22,183 bases of DNA from a virus. The position numbers and the translations under genes are program-made. Shown here piece after piece: positions 5,442 through 12,292 of the stretch (within the stretch, counting starts at the first letter, position 1; every line of letters starts with the position of its first letter). The notes under the pieces are model-generated. The model worked only from the letters and a program-made list of their open reading frames with translations, was not told the origin of the DNA and did no database searches. The stretch lies in the IMG/VR virus record IMGVR_UViG_3300044591_000539, positions 1 to 22,183 of that record; one strand, given 5' to 3'.

Positions 5442-6569
5442 CTAGTTTTTGCGAATTCGCATGAACCACCCTGTGTCGTTACCTTCAATAAGCCAGCGGG
5501 GGAGCCAGTTTTTACGAGAGTACGCGATGTTGGCGCCGCCCTTGTTGCTGATATAACCACCATTGACAAGATCCGCCTCACCAAAGGGGTCCAAGTGTAT
5601 GAAGTGGGTTGGGGTGTAACCAGCTACGACGCTCCAATGTCCGGTACCGCCGGGATTTGAAACGTGGTTTTTATGTAACCAGCCGACGGGAACTGGATGG
5701 CCGTTAGCGATTTCAGTTTCTAAGTCCTCGACCGTTCCATCCATCTCGAAGGTGGCGGTCAGTCCCAGTGCTTTGAGGGCCGCAATTTGTGCTTTGGGGT
5801 CAGTGGTGTCGCCGAAACGAGCGCGTAAAGCGTTGTACTCATAATCTCCGTTCACTTTGCCGTAGTAGCGGGCCACCATTGCGCAGCTGGAGCTAAAGCA
5901 CTGACGCCAGCCCTTGGGGCCGTCATCCGATCCAAGCTGGTATTCGTATGGAACTTTCAGTAGTTTCTGGTTGGGTGGAACGACAGGTTTAGCTCCTGCG
6001 TGTTGCTCCATCAGCTGGATTAGCTTGCCGGGGTAGTTGGGATCTGTTGCATATTTCTCTTTGTACAACCACTTGGCAGCTTCTTCGCGGGTGGCGGCGT
6101 TGTTGCAACCTTTGTAGTTCTTGTAGTCCTTGTACCAGTGGTCTACAAGGTAGATGACGCAGGAAAGTAGATCTGGGAAGTCTATGAAGCTATCGGTGAT
6201 TGTGACCCACTGACCGTTAATAAACTCTTGTGTTTTCTTGTCGCTACCTTCACCTTTAAGGCCGAAAAAATTGTTTCTGCCAGAGACTAATTTGCCGTAA
6301 TTTGATTCGAGTGCCCATTGGGCGGCTACGAGTTCTGGAAATTTTGCGCCGGCGACGCGGGCGGCTTCCAAGATACCTTCCCAGCTGTTGGGGAACTGGG
6401 TTTGTTTGCCGGCAACGCTCCAGGTTTTGAACCAGCCTTGGTCGCGGCCCAGTATGTGCGGGTTGGCCTTGTTAATCGCCAGTTCCAGTTCAGTGAGGGC
6501 TGCCATCTGGTGCGGCAGCCCCTTGTAGAACCGGAATAGGTCGATCAATCGGATTGCGTTTTGCGCCAT
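5442..6569 (-). CDS. Endolysin: glucosaminidase plus C39-like peptidase
   Basis: This 375-aa protein is a two-domain peptidoglycan hydrolase. Residues about 60-190 form a glucosaminidase (FlgJ/LytG-like) domain, with likely catalytic Glu88 in AAQWALESNYGK and the NNFFGLKG motif (99-106). Residues about 204-370 form a peptidase C39-like domain: Cys224 in WRQCFSSSCAMVARYYG, His311 in GTGHWSVVAGY and Asp327 in FIHLDPFG make a plausible triad. The N-terminal 50 residues (LFRFYKGLPHQMAALTELE) form a short helical region of unknown use. No signal peptide is present, so export would depend on a holin. C39-like domains can cleave peptide cross-links, but the exact bond here is unknown. Confidence 0.88.
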   Translation of the reverse strand: MAQNAIRLIDLFRFYKGLPHQMAALTELELAINKANPHILGRDQGWFKTWSVAGKQTQFPNSWEGILEAARVAGAKFPELVAAQWALESNYGKLVSGRNNFFGLKGEGSDKKTQEFINGQWVTITDSFIDFPDLLSCVIYLVDHWYKDYKNYKGCNNAATREEAAKWLYKEKYATDPNYPGKLIQLMEQHAGAKPVVPPNQKLLKVPYEYQLGSDDGPKGWRQCFSSSCAMVARYYGKVNGDYEYNALRARFGDTTDPKAQIAALKALGLTATFEMDGTVEDLETEIANGHPVPVGWLHKNHVSNPGGTGHWSVVAGYTPTHFIHLDPFGEADLVNGGYISNKGGANIAYSRKNWLPRWLIEGNDTGWFMRIRKN

Positions 6570-6594
6570 TGCCGCCTACCGCGTTTTTGTTTGG

Positions 6595-6619
6595 GGCGCC
6601 GCTGTTGCGGAGCGGCGCT
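6595..6619 (-). other. GC hairpin between holin-like gene and endolysin
   Basis: GCGCCGC (6596-6602) and GCGGCGC (6612-6618) make a 7-bp stem with a 9-nt loop in the 49-nt gap between the holin-like stop and the lysin start. On the minus strand it is followed by CCCAAACAAAAA, so it is not an intrinsic terminator. It could stabilise mRNA or tune lysin expression. Confidence 0.35.
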
Positions 6620-6759
6620 CAGCGCTTTGGGAACAAAGTCTTCGCAACTAACAGAAGCGCTTGGATGATGCCATTAGCCCGGATGCCTGGATACAGGCTC
6701 AAGGCTTCCGAGATTGCCGCCACAGCAATAGCAATCGCGGCAGCAGTGGTGGGATCCAT
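6619..6759 (-). CDS. Small holin-like membrane protein (46 aa)
   Basis: The 46-aa product begins MDPTTAAAIAIAVAAISEAL, a short acidic N-terminus followed by an Ala/Ile-rich hydrophobic helix (about residues 5-20), then LYPGIRANG and a second hydrophobic stretch (IIQALLLVAK, 31-40) before a basic end (TLFPKR). The size, hydrophobic helices, basic tail and position just upstream of the endolysin support a holin. No Shine-Dalgarno sequence is visible before the ATG. It ends 49 nt before the lysin and is divergent from the HNH gene. Confidence 0.65.
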   Translation of the reverse strand: MDPTTAAAIAIAVAAISEALSLYPGIRANGIIQALLLVAKTLFPKR

Positions 6760-6858
6760 GCAAAATCAGGAGTCTGCAGGAAGTTTAGCTGTACTAGACA
6801 AGAGTTCCGGCGCACGTAATAGTTTCTACCGCTACATTCCAGGTAGCTACTGCTGGGT

Positions 6859-7179
6859 ATGGACCATCGCATTGAAGATGGCGAATACTTAAACAAGAAG
6901 GAAGCAAAAGCGAGATTTAGGCAATCAATCCTTAACCACTGGAACAATTCCTGCGCCTATTGCGGGGTAGACCTGGGGCGATCTGCCACCCTGGACCATG
7001 TGCATCCCAAGTTCAGAGGAGGACATACGCACCAGCAGAACTTGGTGGCCTGCTGCTTTGCGTGCAATATCTCTAAATCAGCAGAGGATTGGCTGGAGTG
7101 GTACAGGGACCAGCCGTTTTGGGAGCCGCATCGAGAGGATGCGATTATCGCTTGGATTACTGAGGGACTTGTTGCTTAG
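6859..7179 (+). CDS. HNH endonuclease on the opposite strand
   Basis: This is a 106-aa HNH nuclease. A zinc-knuckle pair, C32-x2-C35 (SCAYCG), is followed by LDHVHPKFRGG (residues 45-55, His47/His49), the NLVACCFACN motif (61-70, with C66-x2-C69) and K73. Enzymes of this type are metal-dependent nicking or cutting endonucleases; in phages they act in DNA packaging or as homing endonucleases. Here the gene lies on the plus strand inside the leftward lysis region, far from any terminase gene in view. That favours a mobile free-standing homing-type nuclease. It is divergent from the holin-like gene (99-nt gap, 6760-6858) and its end overlaps the convergent 61-aa gene by 23 nt. Confidence 0.88.
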   Translation: MDHRIEDGEYLNKKEAKARFRQSILNHWNNSCAYCGVDLGRSATLDHVHPKFRGGHTHQQNLVACCFACNISKSAEDWLEWYRDQPFWEPHREDAIIAWITEGLVA

Positions 7180-7342
7180 GGTCCCAGCCCATGCCCTCTA
7201 AATACATCATTGCGATGTAGTGGTCTTCGGCATAGCGGCAGATGCTGTCCTTGCAGGCGCGGTAGTACAGTTCGCCGCGTTCGTTTTCCAGCTGGTCCAG
7301 GGTAAAACCGTTGCCGTAGTCGGTAGTGTGGACGACGCTCAT
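7157..7342 (-). CDS. Small hypothetical protein (61 aa)
   Basis: The start ATG overlaps the stop of the upstream membrane-protein gene (ATGA at 7339-7342), which supports reality and coupling. The product is MSVVHTTDYGNGFTLDQLEN followed by LYYRACKDSICRYAEDHYIA and a Gly/Trp end. It is soluble, has two cysteines, and belongs to no family I recognise. Its 3' end overlaps the HNH gene end by 23 nt on the opposite strand; if HNH was inserted, the junction lies here. Confidence 0.6.
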   Translation of the reverse strand: MSVVHTTDYGNGFTLDQLENERGELYYRACKDSICRYAEDHYIAMMYLEGMGWDPKQQVPQ

Positions 7343-7590
7343 TTTTTGGTGCCGACGGTCATTTCAATGTGGCGCACTCTTGTTTCGAGGTCGCTAAGCC
7401 TTTCTTTTGAGTCGTTTTTTAGTTCTTGGATATCGGCGGCGACGGTACTGACTGATTGATCCAGCTTGGCAACTTGGATAAAAAGGCCACCTAACCCGAT
7501 CACAGCTGTAGCAAGTAGCGCCGGTACAGCTTGGTTAATCAAGTTAGGTGGTTGTGGTGCGGCGGCGTGCACGTCCTCGTGGTGTTCCAT
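7339..7590 (-). CDS. Membrane protein with coiled-coil tail, holin/spanin-like
   Basis: The 83-aa product has a short polar N-terminus with Pro/Ala/His, one hydrophobic helix (VPALLATAVIGLGGLFIQV, about residues 22-40) and a long charged coiled-coil (KLDQSVSTVAADIQELKNDS, SDLETRVRHIEM). This is the architecture of many phage lysis membrane proteins (XhlA-type holin accessory proteins, i-spanins). I place the start at the ATG at 7590 rather than at the GTG at 7728, because the extra 46 codons lie in the wrong frame of a separate, better-supported gene (7622-7759). The ATG at 7590 lacks a well-spaced Shine-Dalgarno sequence. Confidence 0.65.
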   Translation of the reverse strand: MEHHEDVHAAAPQPPNLINQAVPALLATAVIGLGGLFIQVAKLDQSVSTVAADIQELKNDSKERLSDLETRVRHIEMTVGTKK

Positions 7591-7621
7591 TGCGAGGCAT
7601 ACTGCCGACCTTTTTACTAAT

Positions 7622-7759
7622 TTAGCGCCCTTGGCCGACCAGTTTTTTCTTGCCGCGACGGCGTGGACGGCTGTGCTGGCCGTAACCTTGCCTGGTTGTC
7701 TTGGGGCGGCCGGCTTTGTGGTCGACACGCCCCAGTGCAGTTTTACTCTTGACCGCCAA
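7622..7759 (-). CDS. Very basic small protein (45 aa), TTG start
   Basis: This ORF is read in a different frame from the 5' part of the longer ORF ending at 7339. It starts with TTG at 7759, preceded by GGAGG nine bases upstream, the clearest Shine-Dalgarno sequence noticed in this part of the late region. The product begins MAVKSKTALGRVDHKAGRPK, continues TTRQGYGQHSRPRRRG and ends KKKLVGQGR. It is strongly basic, with about a third Lys/Arg and many Gly/Gln. It overlaps the upstream gene's stop by 17 nt. Such compositions suit binding to nucleic acid or acidic surfaces. I recall similar short basic ORFs near tail/lysis genes of cyanophages but cannot name a family. Confidence 0.65.
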   Translation of the reverse strand: MAVKSKTALGRVDHKAGRPKTTRQGYGQHSRPRRRGKKKLVGQGR

Positions 7760-8246
7760 TTTCAGGATCCTCCGTTACAGGTTGGGGTGCATAGGGATCA
7801 GCGGGCCACGCGGGATAGTCGGGTCCGGTGATATACGCCGCCAAGGCGGCGGTGTCGGTAGTCTGCTGGATTTCGTAGACTTTGCTGCCAGAGGCAAGGC
7901 GGATTTCCTCGCGCCAGGTTCGCAGTACAGGGTCAGCAACTTTGCCGTTATCTGCCTCGCGGATGATGATCCAGTCCGTTGGTGCCAGCAGGGTGTTAGC
8001 GGTGTGACGGGTTTGTTGCGTCCACTGCTCGACCAGCTGGGCGTGGTCCTTTGGGATTAGGTTGCCCTCGGCGTCGTAGCCCCAGTAGAAGCGTTGGTCC
8101 CAGACGGCAGGATCAGGCACTTCAGTAATGCCGATAGCCAAGCGCTCTTCCGGGCTGGCAAGTCTGAGCCAGTTGGCGGGGTAACGGATGCCGTCGTGCT
8201 CAAATGGCACATCAGGCGAAATAGCGTTGCCGTTGAGGATAAACAT
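7743..8246 (-). CDS. Tail fibre assembly-like protein
   Basis: The 167-aa product follows the fibre genes. Its middle, DAEGNLIPKDHAQLVEQWTQ through LLAPTDWIIIREADNG and RTWREEIRLAS (about residues 58-118), resembles the C-terminal region of phage tail-fibre assembly proteins, where a TDW-x-V/I-R-x-A-D/E-G motif is followed by a helical VLxxRxxLR segment. The N-terminal part (MFILNGNAISPDVPFEHDGI, WLRLASPEERLAIGI) resembles XkdW/DUF4376-type openings. The expected role is chaperoning fibre trimerisation or attachment. The 67-nt gap before it (8247-8313) holds only a weak AGCCC/GGGCT hairpin. Confidence 0.6.
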   Translation of the reverse strand: MFILNGNAISPDVPFEHDGIRYPANWLRLASPEERLAIGITEVPDPAVWDQRFYWGYDAEGNLIPKDHAQLVEQWTQQTRHTANTLLAPTDWIIIREADNGKVADPVLRTWREEIRLASGSKVYEIQQTTDTAALAAYITGPDYPAWPADPYAPQPVTEDPEIGGQE

Positions 8247-8313
8247 GGGTCTGGCTCCGTGTTTTTAGATTAGCCCGGCTGGGCTTTTAGTCTTGTTCAC
8301 TACGAGGGCGGGG

Positions 8314-10710
8314 TTAGCGAGCGCGGGCGTATTGGAAGGGCGATTCGGCGAAGGCGGCCCATATGACCGTGTTTCCATTGACTCCAATGCCGCCGACACT
8401 TGTGCGCACTTTGAAACCATTGGATAAGAAGTCAACGGAATCTGCAGTGCCCTCCGCATCGGATGCATTAGCAAGCAAATAGCTGGTGACAAGGTTATAG
8501 CTCGCCCTAGCACTGTCAACCATTAACCAACTCCCAGTCGTGCTAGATGCTTTCAGCAAAAGGAACCGAGGTCTAAATCCTGTATAGCAAAATGCGTTGT
8601 CTGACGTGCCGTTTGCTACATAGCTGCCCATCGAAGAGTACCCGGCTACTGGGGCGAAACAGTAGGCGACGTAGGTAGCGCCAGGATCATTTGTCGTTCC
8701 TTCATTGCCAATACCAAATACAGCAGATGTATTAAGCGCTGGCTGAAAGGAGGGAAATGCTTGGGTTACAGCGTCTGTGGAATTAAGTTTGATGAAAGGT
8801 TGGGTGCCTGTTAGCGAAGAGTGATAAACGCCCCAGTTGTAGCCACTAATACTTCTTACTTTAACGATGATCAAGCCAGGTTTAGCACCTAACCCGTGCC
8901 CAACTGTCTGAGAAGAAGTCCCATTCCCCGTATAAGTAACAATCGAGAACCCCGCACTCGGGTTAGCTCTCACCTGACTAGAGATGGAGCCTTGTGTGTT
9001 CGTGACGGTGGAGCTGCCGGCGTCCCAGCACCAGCCCACATACGCCTTGCTGGATTTACAAGTTTCTATCGCTGGATCCGTTGGATCACTGCCAGGAGCA
9101 ACAGTAAAGCCGTTGGAGTTGAAAGCGGTCAGAGAACCGTAGATTGCTGGACTTAACTCGGCATCTGTTCCATTGCTTCTGAGTCGTTTATCTGTGCCGC
9201 GAACAGCATCAAACAAAGCATGAGAACTGCCGCTGTCTGTTCTGTTTTTAATCCAAACAAGATCAGGACTAAAACCTAGCCCGGTAATACTCTGGCTACT
9301 ACCCGTACCTGTATAAAGCGCCACGTCCATCACCGTGGAAGGCTTCGTGACTACTGGGGCCGGCAGGTTTGCCGTGCAGAGCGCCTTGAAGCCGCTGGGG
9401 GCGGTGTAGGCGAACGGGCGTTGGCCGAAGTTGACCTGAGCTAGACCGATCGACGGGCCATAAACACCAAACATCGGGAAGTAGGTTCCAGCTGGCAGCC
9501 CACTGAAATAGCCGGATAAGAGAGTGCCGTCGTTATATAAATCAAGTCTGCCTGTATCTGCGTTAAAGGCGAATGCTATAACTGTTCCATATGCGGCGCC
9601 GGTTCCTGTAGAGCTGCCGCCGCTGAGGGTGCCGTTGTATATCCAGCCATAAGATCCAGCGCTTGATCCGGGGTATGCGTCAAGCGCCGCAGAAGCTAAT
9701 CCAATGCCGTGAACATTGTAGGTGGCAGAACCAAGCGTTATTTCCCAATACCACTTCCCGGACGACATGCCGATGTTGCCTCGGACGGAACGCCAGTTGG
9801 CATCAGTTGTTTGAGCGTCAAGATTGCCGTTCGCCAGCGTAATGGACGTGTGTCGATCTAGCGGATTCAACGTCGCATAATTCCCCCGCACCTGCCCGCC
9901 CGCTCCGGTATCAACCTCGCTACCGTTGGTGGGAACGTCTACGAGGCTGTCGTTGCCTGCACCAGCGGTGACGGATAGGTTGTTGACAGTGCACGTATTC
10001 CCATTCCCACTAGTGTCCGTCCCTAATGCGGCGGCGCTGCTGTTGTCAGCGAAATCAAGGTGGAAACCGTTGGTGCCGTAGGAGCCGCTATAGGCAATCG
10101 GTTGCCAGATGCCGTTGTCGTCGAACTCACCGAAGCTGGTGGGGTCCAGGGCTTGGCCGTCGATGAAGTGAATGTCGGCTAGGTAGCCGTTGAAATATGT
10201 GTTGTAATATGGTGTATAGCCGAGATATTGCGCTGTCGCGTTGTTGATATTTGTCTGATAGTTTAATGGTGGTGCGCCGTAGTACGAAAATGTTTGCGCG
10301 ACGCCGTTAAGATAGACTTTTAGCCGGTTTGTATCGGTGGCCTGGGTCGTATCTACAGCAACAACAATATGATACCAAGCCGCCGGATCCCTAAGCTGCG
10401 CGTTTGTAAACGTATCGCCAGATGAAGCAGTGTTAAACGAAACGCGCAGTTGCCTATTGTATAAAGTAATAAAATCCTGCGAAGAACTATTGGCACCAAG
10501 GATTGATATTGTTGCATTACTTGTAAAGTTTGCATCTGTGATCTTCGCCCAGAAAGCGTATGTCCAAGTCCGGCGGTTGCCGGCTGATGCGGGGGTGCGG
10601 CTGAGATAAGCCGAGTCGGCTGAATTAAACCGCAGGCTTCGGCTGATGGAATATCCTCCGGCGGCTGCAGTGGCAAGCAGCAGAGGATTAGCGGCGCCGG
10701 GAATACTCAT
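8314..10710 (-). CDS. Receptor-binding fibre: LamG-SPRY-repeat protein
   Basis: This 798-aa protein is modular. Residues about 22-220 form a LamG/concanavalin-like lectin domain (SLRFNSADSAYLSRTPASAG, WTYAFWAKI, AWYHIVVAVD, YLADIHFIDG). Residues about 300-435 form a SPRY-like domain (SSGKWYWEITLGS, HGIGLAS, AYGTVIAFAFNADTGRLDLY). From about 460 to the end three related units recur, each opening with a YTGTGSSQSITGLGFSPDLV-like strand pair, as in DUF7483-type tail proteins. Lectin-like folds in this position suggest binding of surface glycans. The ATG is 1 nt past the stop of the upstream fibre. I infer that it is a side or terminal tail fibre that sets host range. Confidence 0.82.
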   Translation of the reverse strand: MSIPGAANPLLLATAAAGGYSISRSLRFNSADSAYLSRTPASAGNRRTWTYAFWAKITDANFTSNATISILGANSSSQDFITLYNRQLRVSFNTASSGDTFTNAQLRDPAAWYHIVVAVDTTQATDTNRLKVYLNGVAQTFSYYGAPPLNYQTNINNATAQYLGYTPYYNTYFNGYLADIHFIDGQALDPTSFGEFDDNGIWQPIAYSGSYGTNGFHLDFADNSSAAALGTDTSGNGNTCTVNNLSVTAGAGNDSLVDVPTNGSEVDTGAGGQVRGNYATLNPLDRHTSITLANGNLDAQTTDANWRSVRGNIGMSSGKWYWEITLGSATYNVHGIGLASAALDAYPGSSAGSYGWIYNGTLSGGSSTGTGAAYGTVIAFAFNADTGRLDLYNDGTLLSGYFSGLPAGTYFPMFGVYGPSIGLAQVNFGQRPFAYTAPSGFKALCTANLPAPVVTKPSTVMDVALYTGTGSSQSITGLGFSPDLVWIKNRTDSGSSHALFDAVRGTDKRLRSNGTDAELSPAIYGSLTAFNSNGFTVAPGSDPTDPAIETCKSSKAYVGWCWDAGSSTVTNTQGSISSQVRANPSAGFSIVTYTGNGTSSQTVGHGLGAKPGLIIVKVRSISGYNWGVYHSSLTGTQPFIKLNSTDAVTQAFPSFQPALNTSAVFGIGNEGTTNDPGATYVAYCFAPVAGYSSMGSYVANGTSDNAFCYTGFRPRFLLLKASSTTGSWLMVDSARASYNLVTSYLLANASDAEGTADSVDFLSNGFKVRTSVGGIGVNGNTVIWAAFAESPFQYARAR

Positions 10711-10711
10711 A

Positions 10712-12289
10712 TCAGCTCAGGTTGGTGATCAGGGTGGCGGTGATCTTGGTGCTACTTTGCACCGCATACACCAAACAATCAACCGCAGCAGCGGTAGTGG
10801 TGAGCGTGGGCGCCGTGCCGCCGGTGAAGTCCCAGTAGCTGCCGTAAGCCAAGGTGCGGGAGCCGGTGCCGTCCTGTGTGATCCAGATGCAGCCGCTCTG
10901 CCCAGCAACCAGGTTGGTCGGGTTGGCCAAGGTGCGGTTACCGCCCAGTGTCACGCTGTAGTTATTACTATCGGCAAAATCAGGTGTGATCGTGGCGCCG
11001 TCCGTCAGTGCCGTGATCTCGCCGCGTTGTCCGGCGGTATAGGTCTGAGCAACGTCGGTCTTCGCCGTATCAGCGTCATAACCCTGAACAGTGACGCCAA
11101 TATCGGCTGAGGTCAGCGTCCCAGCAGCAGCCGAGGCCGCAATACTGATCGTGCCGTCCCCGTTAGTGATTGTGATGTTCGAGCCGGCGGTCAGCGTTGC
11201 TTTTGCAAGCGTGCCATCCGTCTTGCCGATCAGCAGCTGACCGTCGGTATAGGTCGTTTGACCCGTGCCGCCGTAACCCGTGCCAACAGTCGTACCGTTC
11301 CAAGTACCACTGGTGATCGTGCCAACGCTGGTCAGGCTGGAGCTAACAACAGCACTGCCAAGGCTGGTGGCATCTAGAACTTTGACGCCAGCAATGCGGA
11401 ACTCTTTAGTACTTGCGATATTGACATGTTCGCTAAATGTCCACGCATCAGTTGCATCAAGCCACTTAATTTCTTTATCGGTAGTTCCCTTAAGTGTGAT
11501 GCCACCGCCGTCTGCAGTTATATCTGTGGGGCTAGTAACTGCCCCCATTTCGATATTTTTATCCTTGACTACCAGTGTGGTGGAATCAATCGTTGTAGTT
11601 GTACCCTGAACGCTTAAATTGCCTGGAATGTTGACATTACCGCTGGCATCAGCAGTTAGGCGGGCTGTCCCACCAGTAACTAGCGCAAGCTCATCAGCAC
11701 CAGTGCGGAGTAAGCCGGTGTTGGGGTCGCCGTCGAAGGCGTAGCCGGGAGTGCTGGCGCTGGTGGAGTCGTCCGCCAGAATCTGCCCGGTCATCGTGCC
11801 GCCTGCAAGCGGCAGAAAACTGCTGATACCGGAAATATCGCTCAGGTAGGCGACGGTTCCAGACTCATTCTTAAATGTGATTGTGCGGTCCGCTGTGGGA
11901 TCCGTAATTGCAAAAGTCGTTTCAAAAGCGTCGTCAGTGCTGCCTTCAAAGCTGATGTTGCCTGTGAACGTGCCACCAGCCTTAGGCATTGCTGCGGCGG
12001 CTAGGTCATACGCTCCCTTAACTGCATTGGGAGTGGCAGCGGTGGTGGTACTCGTACTACTGGTGCTGTCTGTGAGCTGGACCGTGCCTCGGGCTGAGGT
12101 TGTTCCAGGTTCGATGACGTTTCCGTCAAGGGTGTCTGGATCGACGAGTCCGTAGCCATACTGCACCAGCTCCTTTGATGTGATCTTTTTGGTCTCGCTT
12201 GCCGATGTGTCGACAACAGCCAATACGTCGTTATTGGCGAGTGAACCACCAGCAAGACTATTGAGCTGGGAAATTTTTAGATCTGCCAT
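10712..12289 (-). CDS. Tail fibre protein
   Basis: The 525-aa product begins MADLKISQLNSLAGGSLANN with a short N-terminal domain (DVLAVVDTSASETKKITS) common in fibres of marine and cyanobacterial phages. It then has a phage tail-fibre repeat (GTVQLTDSTSS, ATPNAVKGAYDLAAAAMPKA, about residues 68-103) and two AGGTxTG repeats (MPKAGGTFTG and PLAGGTMTG). The remainder is beta-rich with NTGLLRTGADELALVTGGTA and KNIEMGA motifs seen in trimeric fibre shafts. The C-terminal part (GCIWITQDGTGSRTLAYGSY) resembles beta-structured head domains. It is packed between the 296-aa tube-like gene (3 nt) and the LamG fibre (1 nt), suggesting co-expression and joint assembly. Confidence 0.85.
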   Translation of the reverse strand: MADLKISQLNSLAGGSLANNDVLAVVDTSASETKKITSKELVQYGYGLVDPDTLDGNVIEPGTTSARGTVQLTDSTSSTSTTTAATPNAVKGAYDLAAAAMPKAGGTFTGNISFEGSTDDAFETTFAITDPTADRTITFKNESGTVAYLSDISGISSFLPLAGGTMTGQILADDSTSASTPGYAFDGDPNTGLLRTGADELALVTGGTARLTADASGNVNIPGNLSVQGTTTTIDSTTLVVKDKNIEMGAVTSPTDITADGGGITLKGTTDKEIKWLDATDAWTFSEHVNIASTKEFRIAGVKVLDATSLGSAVVSSSLTSVGTITSGTWNGTTVGTGYGGTGQTTYTDGQLLIGKTDGTLAKATLTAGSNITITNGDGTISIAASAAAGTLTSADIGVTVQGYDADTAKTDVAQTYTAGQRGEITALTDGATITPDFADSNNYSVTLGGNRTLANPTNLVAGQSGCIWITQDGTGSRTLAYGSYWDFTGGTAPTLTTTAAAVDCLVYAVQSSTKITATLITNLS

Positions 12290-12292
12290 GGC

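Noticed and set aside
6699-6947. 82-aa - strand ORF across the holin-like start and HNH gene
   Set aside because: It is antiphase to both the 46-aa holin-like gene and the HNH gene, with no motif of its own.
7591-7728. N-terminal 46-codon extension of the membrane protein (GTG at 7728)
   Set aside because: Out of frame with the 45-aa gene, which has a better ribosome-binding site and more coherent product.
8272-8285. AGCCC/GGGCT hairpin as a terminator after the LamG fibre
   Set aside because: Only 5 bp, and on the minus strand it lacks a downstream T tract.
8314-10710. Possible diversity-generating retroelement target in the fibre
   Set aside because: No reverse transcriptase gene, template repeat or near-identical variable repeat was seen in the window.
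10646-11110. 154-aa + strand ORF opposite the fibre genes
   Set aside because: Gly/Ala/Arg-rich antisense shadow spanning a junction between two real minus-strand genes.
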